In this document: one piece after another, positions 19,042 to 28,271 of the stretch
Layout: each line of letters opens with the position of its first letter
Position numbering within the stretch: the first letter of the stretch is position 1
Origin: Demequina maris
Lineage (GTDB): Bacteria; Actinomycetota; Actinomycetes; Actinomycetales; Demequinaceae
Assembly: GCF_000971155.1 (NCBI RefSeq)
Contig: NZ_BBLX01000004.1
Coordinates: 186,001 to 250,000 of the forward strand
Direction: 5' to 3'
DNA length: 64,000 bases
The notes under the pieces: model-generated
Told to the model about the DNA's origin: nothing
Databases searched by the model: none
What the model saw: only the letters and a program-made list of their open reading frames with translations
Position numbers and translations under genes: made by a program

Positions 19042-19095
19042 CAAACCGGTCGGGGGGACGATGCGGCGACCGGCTTCCGGTCGGCGGCCTGCCGC

Positions 19096-19842
19096 TCAGG
19101 CCGCGGGGACGCCCGTCGTGGAGTCGGTGCGCACCGTGGCGTACAGGGGGTCGCCGGTGGTAGCGAGCGGGTCGGCGGTCGCGACGCTGTCGACGAACGC
19201 GGCGATACCCGCGGCAGGGCTCATGGGTGCGGTCGCCTGCTCGGCGCGGACCGCGCGCACGGGGTCGGTGGGCACGGTGGGCAGGGGCCCCGAGCCGCCG
19301 ACGCGTGCGACGTGCGCGACGTAGCCGGCCGCCGCGCTGAGGAGGGCGTGGGCCTGCGCGTCGAGCTCGGCGCTGTGGCAATGCCCGTGCGCGCTGAAGT
19401 CGGAGGCCTGCACCGTCAGCGTCCGCTCGGGCTGACCCATCACGAGCGCGCCCGCGTCGGACAGCACGGTGCGCAGGTGCACGATCGCCATGAAGCTGCC
19501 GGCGGCCGGCGCGGCCGCGCCGGCGATGACCACCGGCTTGTCCTCGAGCGAGGTGGGCGACGCGGATGCCCAGTCGAGGGCGTGCTTGAGGGTGCCGGGG
19601 ATCGAGCGCTCGTGGGTCGGCGTGATGACCAGCAGGCCGTCGACGGCGTCGAGCTGGCGCTTCCACTCGATGCCCGCGTGCGGGAGCGGTGCGTCCGTGT
19701 ACGGCGCGTGCAGGGGCAGCTCGCTCGGCGTGAGCTCGACGAGCCTCGTGCCGGACGGTGCCGCGGCATGCAGGAGCGACGACAGGAGACGGGTGGTGCG
19801 CGCCTGGGGCAGGTGGCCCAGCAGGAGACCGATGACCGGCAT
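19096..19842 (-). CDS. Second NADPH-dependent FMN reductase-family protein
   Basis: A 248-residue paralogue of the neighbouring reductase, with the family segments SELPLHAPY and LLVITPTHERSIPGTLKHALDW, but the N-terminal phosphate loop (LLLGHLPQARTTRLL) departs from the usual GSxRxxS pattern, so flavin binding may be altered. It has a ~60-residue C-terminal extension (from about residue 185, rich in Ala, Pro and Val) absent from the first copy. SD-like AAGGA precedes ATG 19842. Its gene lies between the TipA-type regulator and the first reductase, all on one strand, suggesting a redox-stress regulon (inference). Confidence 0.75.
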   Translation of the reverse strand: MPVIGLLLGHLPQARTTRLLSSLLHAAAPSGTRLVELTPSELPLHAPYTDAPLPHAGIEWKRQLDAVDGLLVITPTHERSIPGTLKHALDWASASPTSLEDKPVVIAGAAAPAAGSFMAIVHLRTVLSDAGALVMGQPERTLTVQASDFSAHGHCHSAELDAQAHALLSAAAGYVAHVARVGGSGPLPTVPTDPVRAVRAEQATAPMSPAAGIAAFVDSVATADPLATTGDPLYATVRTDSTTGVPAA

Positions 19843-19946
19843 GGGGAGGGTCCTTCCTCGACTGCGGTGGAGACGGTGGCACAACGGCCGCCTCCCATGG
19901 CGGTCGCGCGGTGCAACGCTCCTGCTCAGCGACGCATTCCCGAGGG

Positions 19947-20696
19947 CTACTCGGGCAGGCCCTCCGCGTAGACCGCGATCGCGTCGCGCAGCAGCTCGGC
20001 AGTGCCGTCGCCGTGCTTGTCGTAGGTCGCGCGGAAGCGCGGGTCGTCGACGTACATCCGGCCCAGTCCGGCGTAGGCCTCGCGGCCCGGCGCCCAGAAC
20101 AGCGACACCCAGGCATGATGGCGCGCCACCAGCGCCTGGACCTCGTCGGAGGCGGGGTCCGCATCGGCCGCCGCGAGCCGTGCGAGGGCGTCGGCGACCG
20201 CCTCGTGCTCGGCGACGTGGGCGCGCTGCGCCTCGGGCGACATGCCCGTCCACGCGGCATTCGACCGGGCCACCGCATCGTCCCCCCAGCGCTCGCGGGC
20301 CTCGGGCTCGTAGCGTTCGTGGTCGAACCCCTCGAACATCTCGTCGCTGGTCATGGGCAGTCCCTTCTCGAGTCGGGTGAGGGTGCGCTCGACGGTCTCC
20401 GCGAGCGCGGCGAAGCGGTCGCGCTGGGCGAGCAGCGCGACGTGGTGGTCGCGCATCAGCGCGGCGGTGAGCGTGGGGTCGTCGGTGTCGACGATGCTCG
20501 CGATGGTCTCGAGCGGCACGTCCAGCTCGCGCAGCACGAGGATGTGCTGGAGCCGCAGCAGCTCCGTCTCGCCGTAGTGGCGCCGGCCGTCGTGGCCGGT
20601 CCACGCGGGGGAGAGCAGCCCGATGGCGTCGTAGTGGCGCAGGGTGCGGCTCGTCACGCCCGTGAGGCGGGCGACGGAGGCGATGTCGAGGTCCAT
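19947..20696 (-). CDS. MerR family regulator with TipAS effector domain
   Basis: A 249-residue regulator. The N-terminal MerR winged helix is clear: IASVARLTGVTSRTLRHYDAIGLL and RRHYGETELLRLQHI, quoted in pieces from residues 5-60. The second half is a TipAS domain (EMFEGFDHERYEPEARERWG, split over residues 120-140; WVSLFWAPGREAYAGLGRMY near 215), which in TipA binds thiopeptide-type ligands. It lies upstream of two flavin reductase genes on the same strand. ATG 20696 is preferred to a GTG three codons earlier. A 7-bp-arm palindrome overlaps its promoter, so autoregulation is likely. Confidence 0.88.
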   Translation of the reverse strand: MDLDIASVARLTGVTSRTLRHYDAIGLLSPAWTGHDGRRHYGETELLRLQHILVLRELDVPLETIASIVDTDDPTLTAALMRDHHVALLAQRDRFAALAETVERTLTRLEKGLPMTSDEMFEGFDHERYEPEARERWGDDAVARSNAAWTGMSPEAQRAHVAEHEAVADALARLAAADADPASDEVQALVARHHAWVSLFWAPGREAYAGLGRMYVDDPRFRATYDKHGDGTAELLRDAIAVYAEGLPE

Positions 20697-20712
20697 GCCG
20701 ACCACGGTAGAA

Positions 20713-20729
20713 GTTGACGTCGCGTCAAC
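20713..20729 (-). promoter_or_regulatory. Palindromic operator in front of the TipA-type merR gene
   Basis: GTTGACG-TCG-CGTCAAC is a perfect inverted repeat 17-33 bp upstream of the start codon. On the minus strand it is preceded by another TTGACG (-35-like), so the palindrome falls in the promoter spacer, as expected for a MerR-family operator. Confidence 0.6.
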
Positions 20730-20761
20730 GTCAAGCGGGATCCGGCGTCTGTGTCGCGCAT

Positions 20762-20822
20762 GCTGCCGCTATTCCTGCACGAGGCGCCACGCCCTGGTGC
20801 TTCGTGCACGAATAGCGGCAGC
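20762..20822. repeat. 61-bp long inverted repeat, intergenic
   Basis: GCTGCCGCTATTC (20762-20774) pairs perfectly with GAATAGCGGCAGC (20810-20822); after one mismatch the pairing continues with TGCACGA (20776-20782) against TCGTGCA (20802-20808) and a weaker inner stem. It lies between the merR promoter and the end of the choice-of-anchor gene. It resembles a REP-like intergenic palindrome or a small non-autonomous element. Confidence 0.7.
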
Positions 20823-20913
20823 GTCCCGCAACGAGTCACGGGATGCTCGACGCCGGAGCCTGGATACGCGAGAGCCCGGCGACCGCGCGGCCGCCGGGCT
20901 CCCGATCGTGCGG

Positions 20914-22587
20914 CTAGTGCGAGGTGATCTCGAACAGCGTGGTGGTGCCGGACACCTCGTTGGCCACCGCGAGCAGCGGCGTGCCCGACGGCGAGTCCTC
21001 CGCCGCGATGAACGCGAGGCCCTCGGGGCCGAGGTCGCCCGCCGACGCGAGGTCCTCCTCGGGGTCGATGCCGAAGTCGCGGTTGTTCACGTAGGTGACG
21101 AACGACGACGCGGCCGGGTCGGTGACGTCGTAGACCATCACGCCGCCCACGCGCTCGAGGCCGACGAACGCGTACGTGCGCCCGCCCACCTCGCCGATCG
21201 TGACGCCCTCGGGCTCCGGACCCTTGTTGTCCGAGCGGTTGTCGAGCTCGTTGTTGGTGTTGCTCGCGTTGAAGTGGTCCTGCTCCGCGAGGGCGGTGAT
21301 CTGCTCGAAGTCGTCACCCGAGTCGAAGACCTGCGTGCCGTCGGTGGTCCAGATCGAGAACGACCGCGCGCCGAACGCGTACAGCGCCTCGTAGCAGCTG
21401 CCGTCCGCGCTCAGGCCGGACTCGGGCGTGAAGTCGAGCTTGCCCAGCTTCTTGCTGCTGCCGAGGCCGAGCGCGGGGTTGTCGTCGCACAGCACGAGGT
21501 CGTCGTACCCGACCGGCTCCTCGTAGTCGCCCCACTCGCGCGCGTCGCCCTCGTTGGCGGTCACCAGATAGGTCTCGCCGTCGACGGAGTACGACGCGAT
21601 CGAGTCCGGCATGTAGAGCCCGTAGATCGGCCAGGTCTGGATGTTGATCGCGTCGTCCTTGTTGGACGCGTCGATCCCGTTGCCCTCGATCGAGAGGTCC
21701 TTGGCGCCGAGCGGCAGGATGTCGGTGACGCGCGCGGTGTGGAGGTCCACCACCGCGATCGCGTTGTTCTCCTGCAGGGTGACGTACGCCGTCGTCGACG
21801 ACTCGTCGACGGTCACGTACTCCGGCTCGAGGTTGCGCGAGACGGGGTGGTTCGCGCCGTCGATGCCGGCGAAGACGCGCACGCCGTCGGGGAGTCGGCT
21901 GCCCTCGTAGGAGTGGAAGGTCGCGGTGCGGACCTTGGACTGCTTCGGCACCGCGACGGTGCCGGGCAGCGACACGATGCTGACGGTGCCCTCGGGGTCC
22001 ACGTCGTAGTCGTCGTTGGGCTCGCCCTCGTCGGCGGTGACGGCCTTGGTGCCGTCCGGCGTGATCGTCACCATGTCGGGCTGAGCGCCGACGCGCACCG
22101 CGCCGAGCGCTGTACCGTCGCCCTCGGCGTCGAAGAACACCAGCCAGCCCTCGTCCGTCTTCGGGTCGTTCTCGACCGCGACCAGCACCAGGCCGTCCTC
22201 GCGGACCGCGACCGAGTTCGCGACGGCGCCGGCGGGGACCACCGACTTGTCCGCGGCCACGACTCCGGCGGTCTCGAGCTCGAGCACCTCGGTCGGGACG
22301 GTCGGGTCGCTCGCGTCGAGCACGCGCACCCGGCCCGCGAGGGCGTCGACGGTGAACAGCCGCTGCGTGTCCGCGTGGAACTGCACGATCTCGGCCGCCG
22401 ACTCGTCGAACACCCCCGTCTCGTGGGTGCCGATGGGCGTGAGCGTGAGAGCGGCGTCGCTTGCGGAGTGCGTGATCGGGGCGCCGACGATCGCGGCGTA
22501 GGCGGGCGCGGCGGCCGCGGCGCCGAGGGCGACGACGGCGCCCACGGCGAGGCCACGGCGGGCGAGCGGACGGGTGACAGGTGACAC
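20914..22587 (-). CDS. Secreted choice-of-anchor I family beta-propeller protein
   Basis: A ~557-residue exported protein. An N-terminal signal peptide (TRPLARRGLAVGAVVALG... ending AAPAYA) precedes a propeller-like chain with VGAQPDMVTITPDG, TADEGEPNDDY, YVTVDESSTTAYVTLQENN, TANEGDAREWGDYEE and KGPEPEGVTIGEVGG, all typical of choice-of-anchor I proteins (related to metallophosphatase-associated and LVIVD-type propellers). Enzymatic function is not established. ATG 22599 has no ribosome site, but GGAGG at 22593-22597 lies 5 nt before GTG 22587, which I take as the start. Confidence 0.8.
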   Translation of the reverse strand: MSPVTRPLARRGLAVGAVVALGAAAAAPAYAAIVGAPITHSASDAALTLTPIGTHETGVFDESAAEIVQFHADTQRLFTVDALAGRVRVLDASDPTVPTEVLELETAGVVAADKSVVPAGAVANSVAVREDGLVLVAVENDPKTDEGWLVFFDAEGDGTALGAVRVGAQPDMVTITPDGTKAVTADEGEPNDDYDVDPEGTVSIVSLPGTVAVPKQSKVRTATFHSYEGSRLPDGVRVFAGIDGANHPVSRNLEPEYVTVDESSTTAYVTLQENNAIAVVDLHTARVTDILPLGAKDLSIEGNGIDASNKDDAINIQTWPIYGLYMPDSIASYSVDGETYLVTANEGDAREWGDYEEPVGYDDLVLCDDNPALGLGSSKKLGKLDFTPESGLSADGSCYEALYAFGARSFSIWTTDGTQVFDSGDDFEQITALAEQDHFNASNTNNELDNRSDNKGPEPEGVTIGEVGGRTYAFVGLERVGGVMVYDVTDPAASSFVTYVNNRDFGIDPEEDLASAGDLGPEGLAFIAAEDSPSGTPLLAVANEVSGTTTLFEITSH

Positions 22588-22775
22588 GGAGACCTCCATG
22601 GCTCGGGCGCGGCCGAGCCCCGGCCGCGGGGGTCGTGCGTGGAACGGGATGGCGGGCGTCTCGCGCGGGGTCCTCCCCGGGCGCGCCCGGCCGCCTTCAA
22701 CGTATCGATGGGAGGGTGACGAAACGGACACCGGGCGGTGAATCCTCGGTGAACCTTGCCGCCCCCGGGCGTCGC

Positions 22776-22869
22776 GCATCGTCCCTTCTCCGGGCGCGAA
22801 AGGACGATGCGCGTGGCGGCCCCGCGCGGGGTGTCCACGATGCGGGCATCGCGTCCCACCGCATCGTCC
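22776..22869. repeat. Cluster of three copies of the 9-mer GGACGATGC upstream of ilvD
   Basis: GCATCGTCC at 22776-22784, GGACGATGC at 22802-22810 and GCATCGTCC at 22861-22869. The first two face each other as an inverted pair (GCGCATCGTCC / GGACGATGCGC, 17-bp spacer). They are part of a motif found at least 42 times in the window. The remainder of this intergenic stretch shows only the ilvD -10. Confidence 0.8.
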
Positions 22870-22882
22870 TAGACTCGGCCTC

Positions 22883-24580
22883 ATGACGCAGACCCCCGAC
22901 ATCAAGCCCCGGTCGCGCCAGGTCACTGACGGCCTGGAGGCGACCGCGTCCCGCGGCATGCTCCGCGCGGTCGGTCTCGGCGACGAGGACTTCGCGAAGC
23001 CGCAGATCGGCATCGCGTCCTCGTGGAACGAGATCACCCCCTGCAACCTGTCGCTCCAGCGCCTCGCCGCATCGTCCAAGAACGGTGTCCACGCCGGCGG
23101 CGGCTACCCGCTCGAGTTCGGCACCATCTCGGTGTCCGACGGCATCTCGATGGGCCACGAGGGCATGCACTTCTCGCTCGTGTCGCGCGACCTCATCGCG
23201 GACTCGGTCGAGACGGTGATGATGGCGGAGCGCCTCGACGGCTCGGTGCTGCTCGCGGGCTGCGACAAGTCGCTGCCCGGCATGCTCATGGCCGCGGCCC
23301 GCCTCGACCTCGCGAGCGTGTTCCTGTACGCGGGCTCGATCATGCCGGGCCACGTCACGCTCTCGGACGGCACGTCCAAGGACGTCACGATCATCGACGC
23401 GTTCGAGGCGGTCGGCGCGTGCGCCCGCGGCCTCATGTCGGAGGAGGACCGCCTCGCGATCGAGAAGGCGATCTGCCCCGGCGAGGGCGCGTGCGGCGGC
23501 ATGTACACCGCGAACACCATGGCGTCCGTGGGCGAGGCCCTCGGCATGTCGATCCCCGGCTCCGCGGCGCCGCCGTCGGCCGACCGCCGCCGCGACTACT
23601 ACGCCCACAAGTCGGGCGAGGCGGTCGTCAACATGCTGCGTCTCGGCATCACCGCGCGCGACATCATGACCAAGGAGGCGTTCGAGAACGCCATCGCCGT
23701 GGTCATGGCCTTCGGCGGCTCGACCAACGCCGTGCTCCACCTGCTCGCGATCGCTAACGAGGCCGAGGTGGACCTCACGCTCGACGACTTCGCGCGCGTC
23801 GCCTCCAAGGTCCCCCACCTGGGCGACCTCAAGCCGTTCGGCCAGTTCGTCATGAACGACGTCGACCGCGTGGGCGGCGTGCCCGCCGTCATGAAGACCC
23901 TGCTCGACGCGGGCCTCATGCACGGCGACGTCATGACCGTCACCGGGAAGACGCTCGCCGAGAACATGGACGAGCTCAAGCCGGCCAAGATCGACGGCCG
24001 CGTGGTGCGCGCGCTCAACAACCCGATCCACAAGACCGGCGGCATCACGATCCTCAAGGGCTCGCTCGCTCCCGAGGGTGCGGTGGTGAAGTCGGCCGGC
24101 TTCGACGACGACGTCTTCGAGGCCACCGCCCGCGTCTTCGACCGCGAGCGTGCCGCGCTCGACGCGCTCGAGGACGGCACCATCCAGGCCGGCGACTGCG
24201 TCGTCATCCGCTACGAGGGCCCCAAGGGCGGTCCCGGCATGCGCGAGATGCTCGCCATCACCGCGGCCATCAAGGGTGCGGGCCTGGGCAAGGACGTCCT
24301 GCTGATCACGGACGGCCGCTTCTCGGGCGGCACCACCGGCCTGTGCGTCGGCCACATCGCGCCCGAGGCCGTGGACGGCGGCCCGATCGCGTTCGTGCGC
24401 GACGGCGACAAGATCACGCTCGACGTCGCCCACGGCACGCTCGAGCTGCACGTCTCCGACGAGGAGCTGGCCGCGCGCCAGGAGGGCTGGGAGCCGATCC
24501 CCGCGCGCTTCACCAAGGGCGTGCTCGGCAAGTACCAGAAGCTCGTGGGCTCGGCGTCGAAGGGCGCCGTCCTCAGCTGA
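22883..24580 (+). CDS. ilvD: Dihydroxy-acid dehydratase
   Basis: A 565-residue Fe-S dehydratase that converts 2,3-dihydroxy-isovalerate and -methylvalerate to the 2-keto acids of valine and isoleucine synthesis. Fe-S ligand Cys are visible in [10 protein letters not shown] and [36 protein letters not shown] is the conserved C-terminal segment, quoted from residues about 474-495. Length and motifs match the family. A -10-like TAGACT (22870-22875) lies 7 nt before the ATG with no Shine-Dalgarno, suggesting a leaderless mRNA. The other ilv and leu genes of the pathway lie 7-28 kb downstream. Confidence 0.96.
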   Translation: MTQTPDIKPRSRQVTDGLEATASRGMLRAVGLGDEDFAKPQIGIASSWNEITPCNLSLQRLAASSKNGVHAGGGYPLEFGTISVSDGISMGHEGMHFSLVSRDLIADSVETVMMAERLDGSVLLAGCDKSLPGMLMAAARLDLASVFLYAGSIMPGHVTLSDGTSKDVTIIDAFEAVGACARGLMSEEDRLAIEKAICPGEGACGGMYTANTMASVGEALGMSIPGSAAPPSADRRRDYYAHKSGEAVVNMLRLGITARDIMTKEAFENAIAVVMAFGGSTNAVLHLLAIANEAEVDLTLDDFARVASKVPHLGDLKPFGQFVMNDVDRVGGVPAVMKTLLDAGLMHGDVMTVTGKTLAENMDELKPAKIDGRVVRALNNPIHKTGGITILKGSLAPEGAVVKSAGFDDDVFEATARVFDRERAALDALEDGTIQAGDCVVIRYEGPKGGPGMREMLAITAAIKGAGLGKDVLLITDGRFSGGTTGLCVGHIAPEAVDGGPIAFVRDGDKITLDVAHGTLELHVSDEELAARQEGWEPIPARFTKGVLGKYQKLVGSASKGAVLS

Positions 24581-24604
24581 GCCCTCGCTCACTGTCAGCC
24601 GCGT

Positions 24605-24639
24605 CGACGCCCCGCCCGGGTTTCCCGGGCGGGGCGTCG
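24605..24639 (+). terminator. ilvD terminator
   Basis: A perfect 16-bp stem, CGACGCCCCGCCCGGG (24605-24620) with CCCGGGCGGGGCGTCG (24624-24639), and a TTT loop, 24 bp past the ilvD stop. Confidence 0.9.
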
Positions 24640-24668
24640 CGCTTCCCGGCGACGATGCGAGGATCGCT

Positions 24669-24779
24669 CCCCAACCGATCTGCCTGGGGCGTCGTTATCG
24701 AATCGATAAGCGCGGCGAGCCGACGGCGGCACGGGATGCCACTAGGTTGCGAATCAATCGAGAAGCCGGGGGGGCGATC
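24669..24779 (+). promoter_or_regulatory. Conserved upstream cassette, copy 1
   Basis: Starts with CCCCAACCGATCTGCCTG and GGCGTCGTTATCG, then a variable part, then CTAGGTTGC...TCAATCGAG and a G-run at the start codon. The distance from CAACCGAT (24672) to the -10-like TAGGTT (24743) is 71 bp, identical in copies 2 and 3. Probable promoter plus activator site of the propeller gene that follows. Confidence 0.75.
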
Positions 24780-26051
24780 ATGGTGGTGACAGGCGATCAG
24801 GTGACGAGGACGTCCGTGCGCGCACGGACGTGGCGGGCGGCGGCCATGGCCGCGATCGCCATGACGCTCGGCGCGACGGCGGCGGTGCCCGCGACGGCCG
24901 CACCTGCGGCGACAGCGCCGATCCTCGAGGCCGCGCTGACCTCGACCGGCGACATGTCGACCCGGCGGTGCGCCAACGCCGCGGTCGAGCCCTGGATCGA
25001 CGGCACGACGTACACCGCGACGGCCGTCCTTCCGAAGGACGCCCGTCCGTTGTGGGCGCCCGACTCGCAGCACGCTGCCGTGATGGGGACGCGGATCAAG
25101 GTCCTCGACCGCGAGGGGCGCAAGGCGATCATCTCGAACGGGCTGAGGGTCGAGAACCTGAGCCCGCTCCGGTGGTCGCCCGACGGCTCGACCTTGCTGT
25201 TCGTCGCGTACTCCACCGACGGCGATCACGTCCTGTACCGCTACGACGTCGACACCCGCGAGCTGAGCGAGGTGACCCGCGCGTGGCGCATCAACGGCTA
25301 CGACGTGTCGCCGACCACGGGCGAGATCGCGGTGGGCCTGACGAACGGGGGCAGCGGGGGATACCGCATGGTCGCGGACGACCCCGACCTGGTGATCGTC
25401 GATCCGGTCACGTTGGTGCCGCGCGTGGTCATGGGCGGCGCGGGCTGGCCCGCGTACTCGCCCGACGGCCGCAGCATCGCGGCCTTCGACGGCATCGGCA
25501 TGGTCCTGCTGCGCGACGACGAGCTGATCGCGACCGCGCGACGGGACGACGTCGCGTTCGACGACTACCTGTTGAGCTACTGGGATCGCATGACCCCGAG
25601 CTGGTCGCCCGACGGCGCCTACGTGGCCGGGCTCGTGTCGCGCGGGGGCACCGTCGCGGTCGTCCGGGTCCTCACCGCCGATGGCGAGCTGGCGGAGACC
25701 TGGCGCACGCCGGTGCTCTACCGGATGACCTGGACTACCGAGCATGTGCTCGTCACGCGCGCCGGCTTCCAGGCGGCGTCGAACAACCTGGACACCGGCA
25801 CGCGCGCCTTCACGCCGCGCGGCGGCACCTTCGAGGACACGGTCGCCCACGGCGCGCAGATCACGAGCTACACCGGTTGCGGCGAGGTCATGGTGATGAA
25901 CAGCGTCTTCAAGAAGCGCACCTACCTCGCGGTCGCCGACGGGTGGCGGTACTACTACGGCCGCACGGCGATCGCGCCCGACGGGACCCAGCTCGCGCGC
26001 ATGTACGCGCCGGGCGAGACGAAGCCGCGCTGGTACGTCGTCGCGCACTGA
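24780..26051 (+). CDS. Exported PD40/TolB-like beta-propeller protein (array member 1)
   Basis: A 423-residue protein with a Sec-type signal peptide (RARTWRAAAMAAIAMTLGAT... ending ATAAPA). The mature part has repeated propeller blades marked by WSPDGS, YSPDGRS, WSPDGA and IAPDGT, the WD40-like PD40 signature of TolB-type propellers, with Cys at the first (RRCANA) and last (TGCGEV) thirds. Unlike the next three family members it has no membrane anchor or Thr/Ala/Pro linker. ATG 24780, preceded by a G-run, is chosen over an in-frame ATG at 24747 that falls inside the promoter cassette. The ligand is unknown. Confidence 0.75.
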   Translation: MVVTGDQVTRTSVRARTWRAAAMAAIAMTLGATAAVPATAAPAATAPILEAALTSTGDMSTRRCANAAVEPWIDGTTYTATAVLPKDARPLWAPDSQHAAVMGTRIKVLDREGRKAIISNGLRVENLSPLRWSPDGSTLLFVAYSTDGDHVLYRYDVDTRELSEVTRAWRINGYDVSPTTGEIAVGLTNGGSGGYRMVADDPDLVIVDPVTLVPRVVMGGAGWPAYSPDGRSIAAFDGIGMVLLRDDELIATARRDDVAFDDYLLSYWDRMTPSWSPDGAYVAGLVSRGGTVAVVRVLTADGELAETWRTPVLYRMTWTTEHVLVTRAGFQAASNNLDTGTRAFTPRGGTFEDTVAHGAQITSYTGCGEVMVMNSVFKKRTYLAVADGWRYYYGRTAIAPDGTQLARMYAPGETKPRWYVVAH

Positions 26052-26134
26052 CGCGGATCATCCCCGGGGACGATGTGCCGAGAACCCGCGCCCAGATAGC
26101 GTCGTTCCAGGTAGACCGAACAAGGAGCGAGAAC

Positions 26135-26443
26135 ATGGCGGTCAAGGTTGGTCACTCGCTGGCGGAGCGCTTCCCTGGCCTGGCGGGGGAGTGGCACCCG
26201 ACGAAGAACGGCCAGCTCACTCCCGCAGGTATCCACGCCCGCTCGTGGCAGCAGGTCTGGTGGCAGGACGATCTCGGTCACACCTGGGAGGACCGCGTCC
26301 GTGCCCGCACCGGCCGCAAGCCGCGGGGCTGCCCCCGCTGCGACGCCGGCGAGAACTACGTGCCGCGCGACTACTGGGCCGAGAACCGGTCCTCCTCGCA
26401 GGGCGGTGTCCTCGGGCCGCTGGGCGGTCCGCTCGGCCGGTGA
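26135..26443 (+). CDS. Zinc-ribbon domain protein (DUF4379-like)
   Basis: A 102-residue protein beginning VGHSLAERFPGLAGEWHPTKNG, given here as residues 4-25, a pattern found in repeated 'probable zinc-ribbon' domains with HTWEDRV and CPRC following. Only one CxxC pair (GCPRCDAG) remains; the first Cys pair of the classical domain is replaced by WWQDDLGH. The tail is Gly/Pro/Leu-rich. Function unknown; related domains occur in HNH or mobile-element-linked proteins. AAGGAG precedes the ATG. It sits as a passenger inside the propeller array. Confidence 0.7.
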   Translation: MAVKVGHSLAERFPGLAGEWHPTKNGQLTPAGIHARSWQQVWWQDDLGHTWEDRVRARTGRKPRGCPRCDAGENYVPRDYWAENRSSSQGGVLGPLGGPLGR

Positions 26444-26450
26444 GGAACGC

Positions 26451-26560
26451 CCCCAACCGATCTGCCTGCGGCGTCGTTATCGGATCGAGACGCGACGCGT
26501 AGCCCGTTCGGCACTCGATGCCGCTAGGTTGCTCGTCAATCGAGAACCCTGGGGGCGGAG
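26451..26560 (+). promoter_or_regulatory. Conserved upstream cassette, copy 2
   Basis: Begins 8 bp after the preceding stop with CCCCAACCGATCTGCCTG and GGCGTCGTTATCGGATCGA; TAGGTT at 26525-26530 is again 71 bp after the C of CAACCGAT (26454), and TCAATCGAG plus a G-run precede the start. Confidence 0.78.
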
Positions 26561-28261
26561 TTGAGCGACGAGGCGCAGGCGCCGAAGACCGACGGCACGG
26601 GATCGGCGTGGTCCGAGTGGGCCGCGACCATGCGGCGACCGCAGATCTGGGTGCCGATGGCGGCGGCCACGACCGTGATCGCCGTCGTGGTCGGCCTCGT
26701 GGTCGCGAACGCGGGATCCGACGGCTCGACCGACGCCGCCGCGCTCCCCTCGAGCACCGCCACGCCGACCGCGACCACCTCATCGGAGCCCGCGCCCTCG
26801 GCCACCGCATCGTCCGGGGCGGGCTCCAGCGCCGAGCCGTCGCCGAGCGCCTCGGTGAGCGCCTCCGCGTCGCCCGAGCCGTCCGTCGAGCCGTCGACCG
26901 AGCCGTCGGTCGCGCCGGTCGTGTACGAGCTCCCGAACCTCACCGTCGCGACTGAACCGCTCGCCCCGTCGTATCCGGAGCTGTCCGGCACCTCGCTCGC
27001 CCGGTCGATCGACTGGGGCGACTGGACCGGCGAGCTGATCTGCAGCGACGACGCCGACAAGGTCAAGCGATCCCAGGTGAGCAACTACTGGCAGGAGGCG
27101 CGCGACGCCTACGGCCGGAAGAAGGGCGAGGCCGCCGGCACCGCCGACGTCCTGCGCGTGGGCGGCGGGAACGCCGACGAGTACTCGCTGTGGTCGCCGG
27201 ACTCCTCGGCGTTCGTGACCTTCGCGGGTGGGGGCTACCACCGCGCGAATGCCGACGCCGTCCTGCTGGTGACCAGGGACGGCTCCAAGGTGAACCTCAC
27301 GAGCCGTGCCGGAGGGTCGGCCGACGGCTGGAACACGGCGCGCTGGTCGGCCGACGGCACGCGCGTGGGCTTCGTCATGCGCAAGGGCGACGACTCGAGG
27401 TGGGTCGTGGTCGCGGACTCCGCCGGCAAGATCCTCGGCACGGTGGGGCCCTACGAGTTCCTGAACGGCTTCGACCTGAGCCCCGACGGCACGTCCGTGA
27501 TCATCGGCAAGGGTGCCCGTGGCAGCCGGACGCCGGTGTTGGCGGAGCGCGGCATCGACATCGTCGACCTCGCCACCGGTGAGGCATCCGAGATCTTCGG
27601 GCGCGTGGGCTTCCCGTCGTACTCGCCCGACGGCAGCCGGATCGCGTACTTCGGCGACCCCGACTACGACGGCCGCTACGCGGCGTACGTGCAGGATCTG
27701 TCGTCCGGTCACGTCACGCAGCTCGGCGAGCAGCGCTACCTGCAGTTCGACCTCGACTGGAACGCCGACTGGGATCGCTTCGCGCCGGTGTGGTCGCCCG
27801 ACGGCACCCGCGTCGCGGCGACCGTGCCGCGCGCGGAGGACGACGCGAAGATGAACGTCCTCGTCGTCGCGCCGGACGGCACCGGCGGCCGCGAGTACAA
27901 GGTCAACAGCGCGCTGCGATCCGTGTGGAGCCCCGACGGGGAGATGCTCGCGGCCGGCAAGAGCGGCGCCGTGACCGTGGTGCGGCTCTCCGACGGCAGG
28001 TCGACGTGGCTGCGCAACCGCATGGCGCTCGCGTGGGCGCCCGGCAACGAGCTCGTCGCGTACGCCCGCGTGTGCGGGTCCAGGATGTGGGCCACGGTGT
28101 CCATCGCGCCGTTCGAGAAGACCGTGACGCCCGTGCATGCCCCGACCGGCTGGGTCGCGAACGGCTGGGCGCTCGTCTCGCCCGACGGTACGCGCGTGGC
28201 CCAGCAGCTCTACGGCGAGGGCGCGACGCAGGCCGTGTTCTACCTCTCGAAGGTGGCCTGA
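26561..28261 (+). CDS. Membrane-anchored PD40 beta-propeller protein (array member 2)
   Basis: A 566-residue protein: ~28 cytosolic residues ending MRRPQIWVP, one transmembrane helix (AAATTVIAVVVGLVVANA, about residues 33-50), a Ser/Thr/Ala/Pro linker to about residue 115, then a propeller with WSPDSSAF, WSADGTRV, LSPDGTSV, YSPDGSRI, WSPDGTRV, WSPDGEML and VSPDGTRV blades. Topology implies an external propeller. The start is TTG at 26561, placed after a G-run as in its paralogues; no ATG fits. The substrate is unknown; it shares the promoter cassette of copies 1 and 3. Confidence 0.78.
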   Translation: MSDEAQAPKTDGTGSAWSEWAATMRRPQIWVPMAAATTVIAVVVGLVVANAGSDGSTDAAALPSSTATPTATTSSEPAPSATASSGAGSSAEPSPSASVSASASPEPSVEPSTEPSVAPVVYELPNLTVATEPLAPSYPELSGTSLARSIDWGDWTGELICSDDADKVKRSQVSNYWQEARDAYGRKKGEAAGTADVLRVGGGNADEYSLWSPDSSAFVTFAGGGYHRANADAVLLVTRDGSKVNLTSRAGGSADGWNTARWSADGTRVGFVMRKGDDSRWVVVADSAGKILGTVGPYEFLNGFDLSPDGTSVIIGKGARGSRTPVLAERGIDIVDLATGEASEIFGRVGFPSYSPDGSRIAYFGDPDYDGRYAAYVQDLSSGHVTQLGEQRYLQFDLDWNADWDRFAPVWSPDGTRVAATVPRAEDDAKMNVLVVAPDGTGGREYKVNSALRSVWSPDGEMLAAGKSGAVTVVRLSDGRSTWLRNRMALAWAPGNELVAYARVCGSRMWATVSIAPFEKTVTPVHAPTGWVANGWALVSPDGTRVAQQLYGEGATQAVFYLSKVA

Positions 28262-28271
28262 GCGCCGGACG

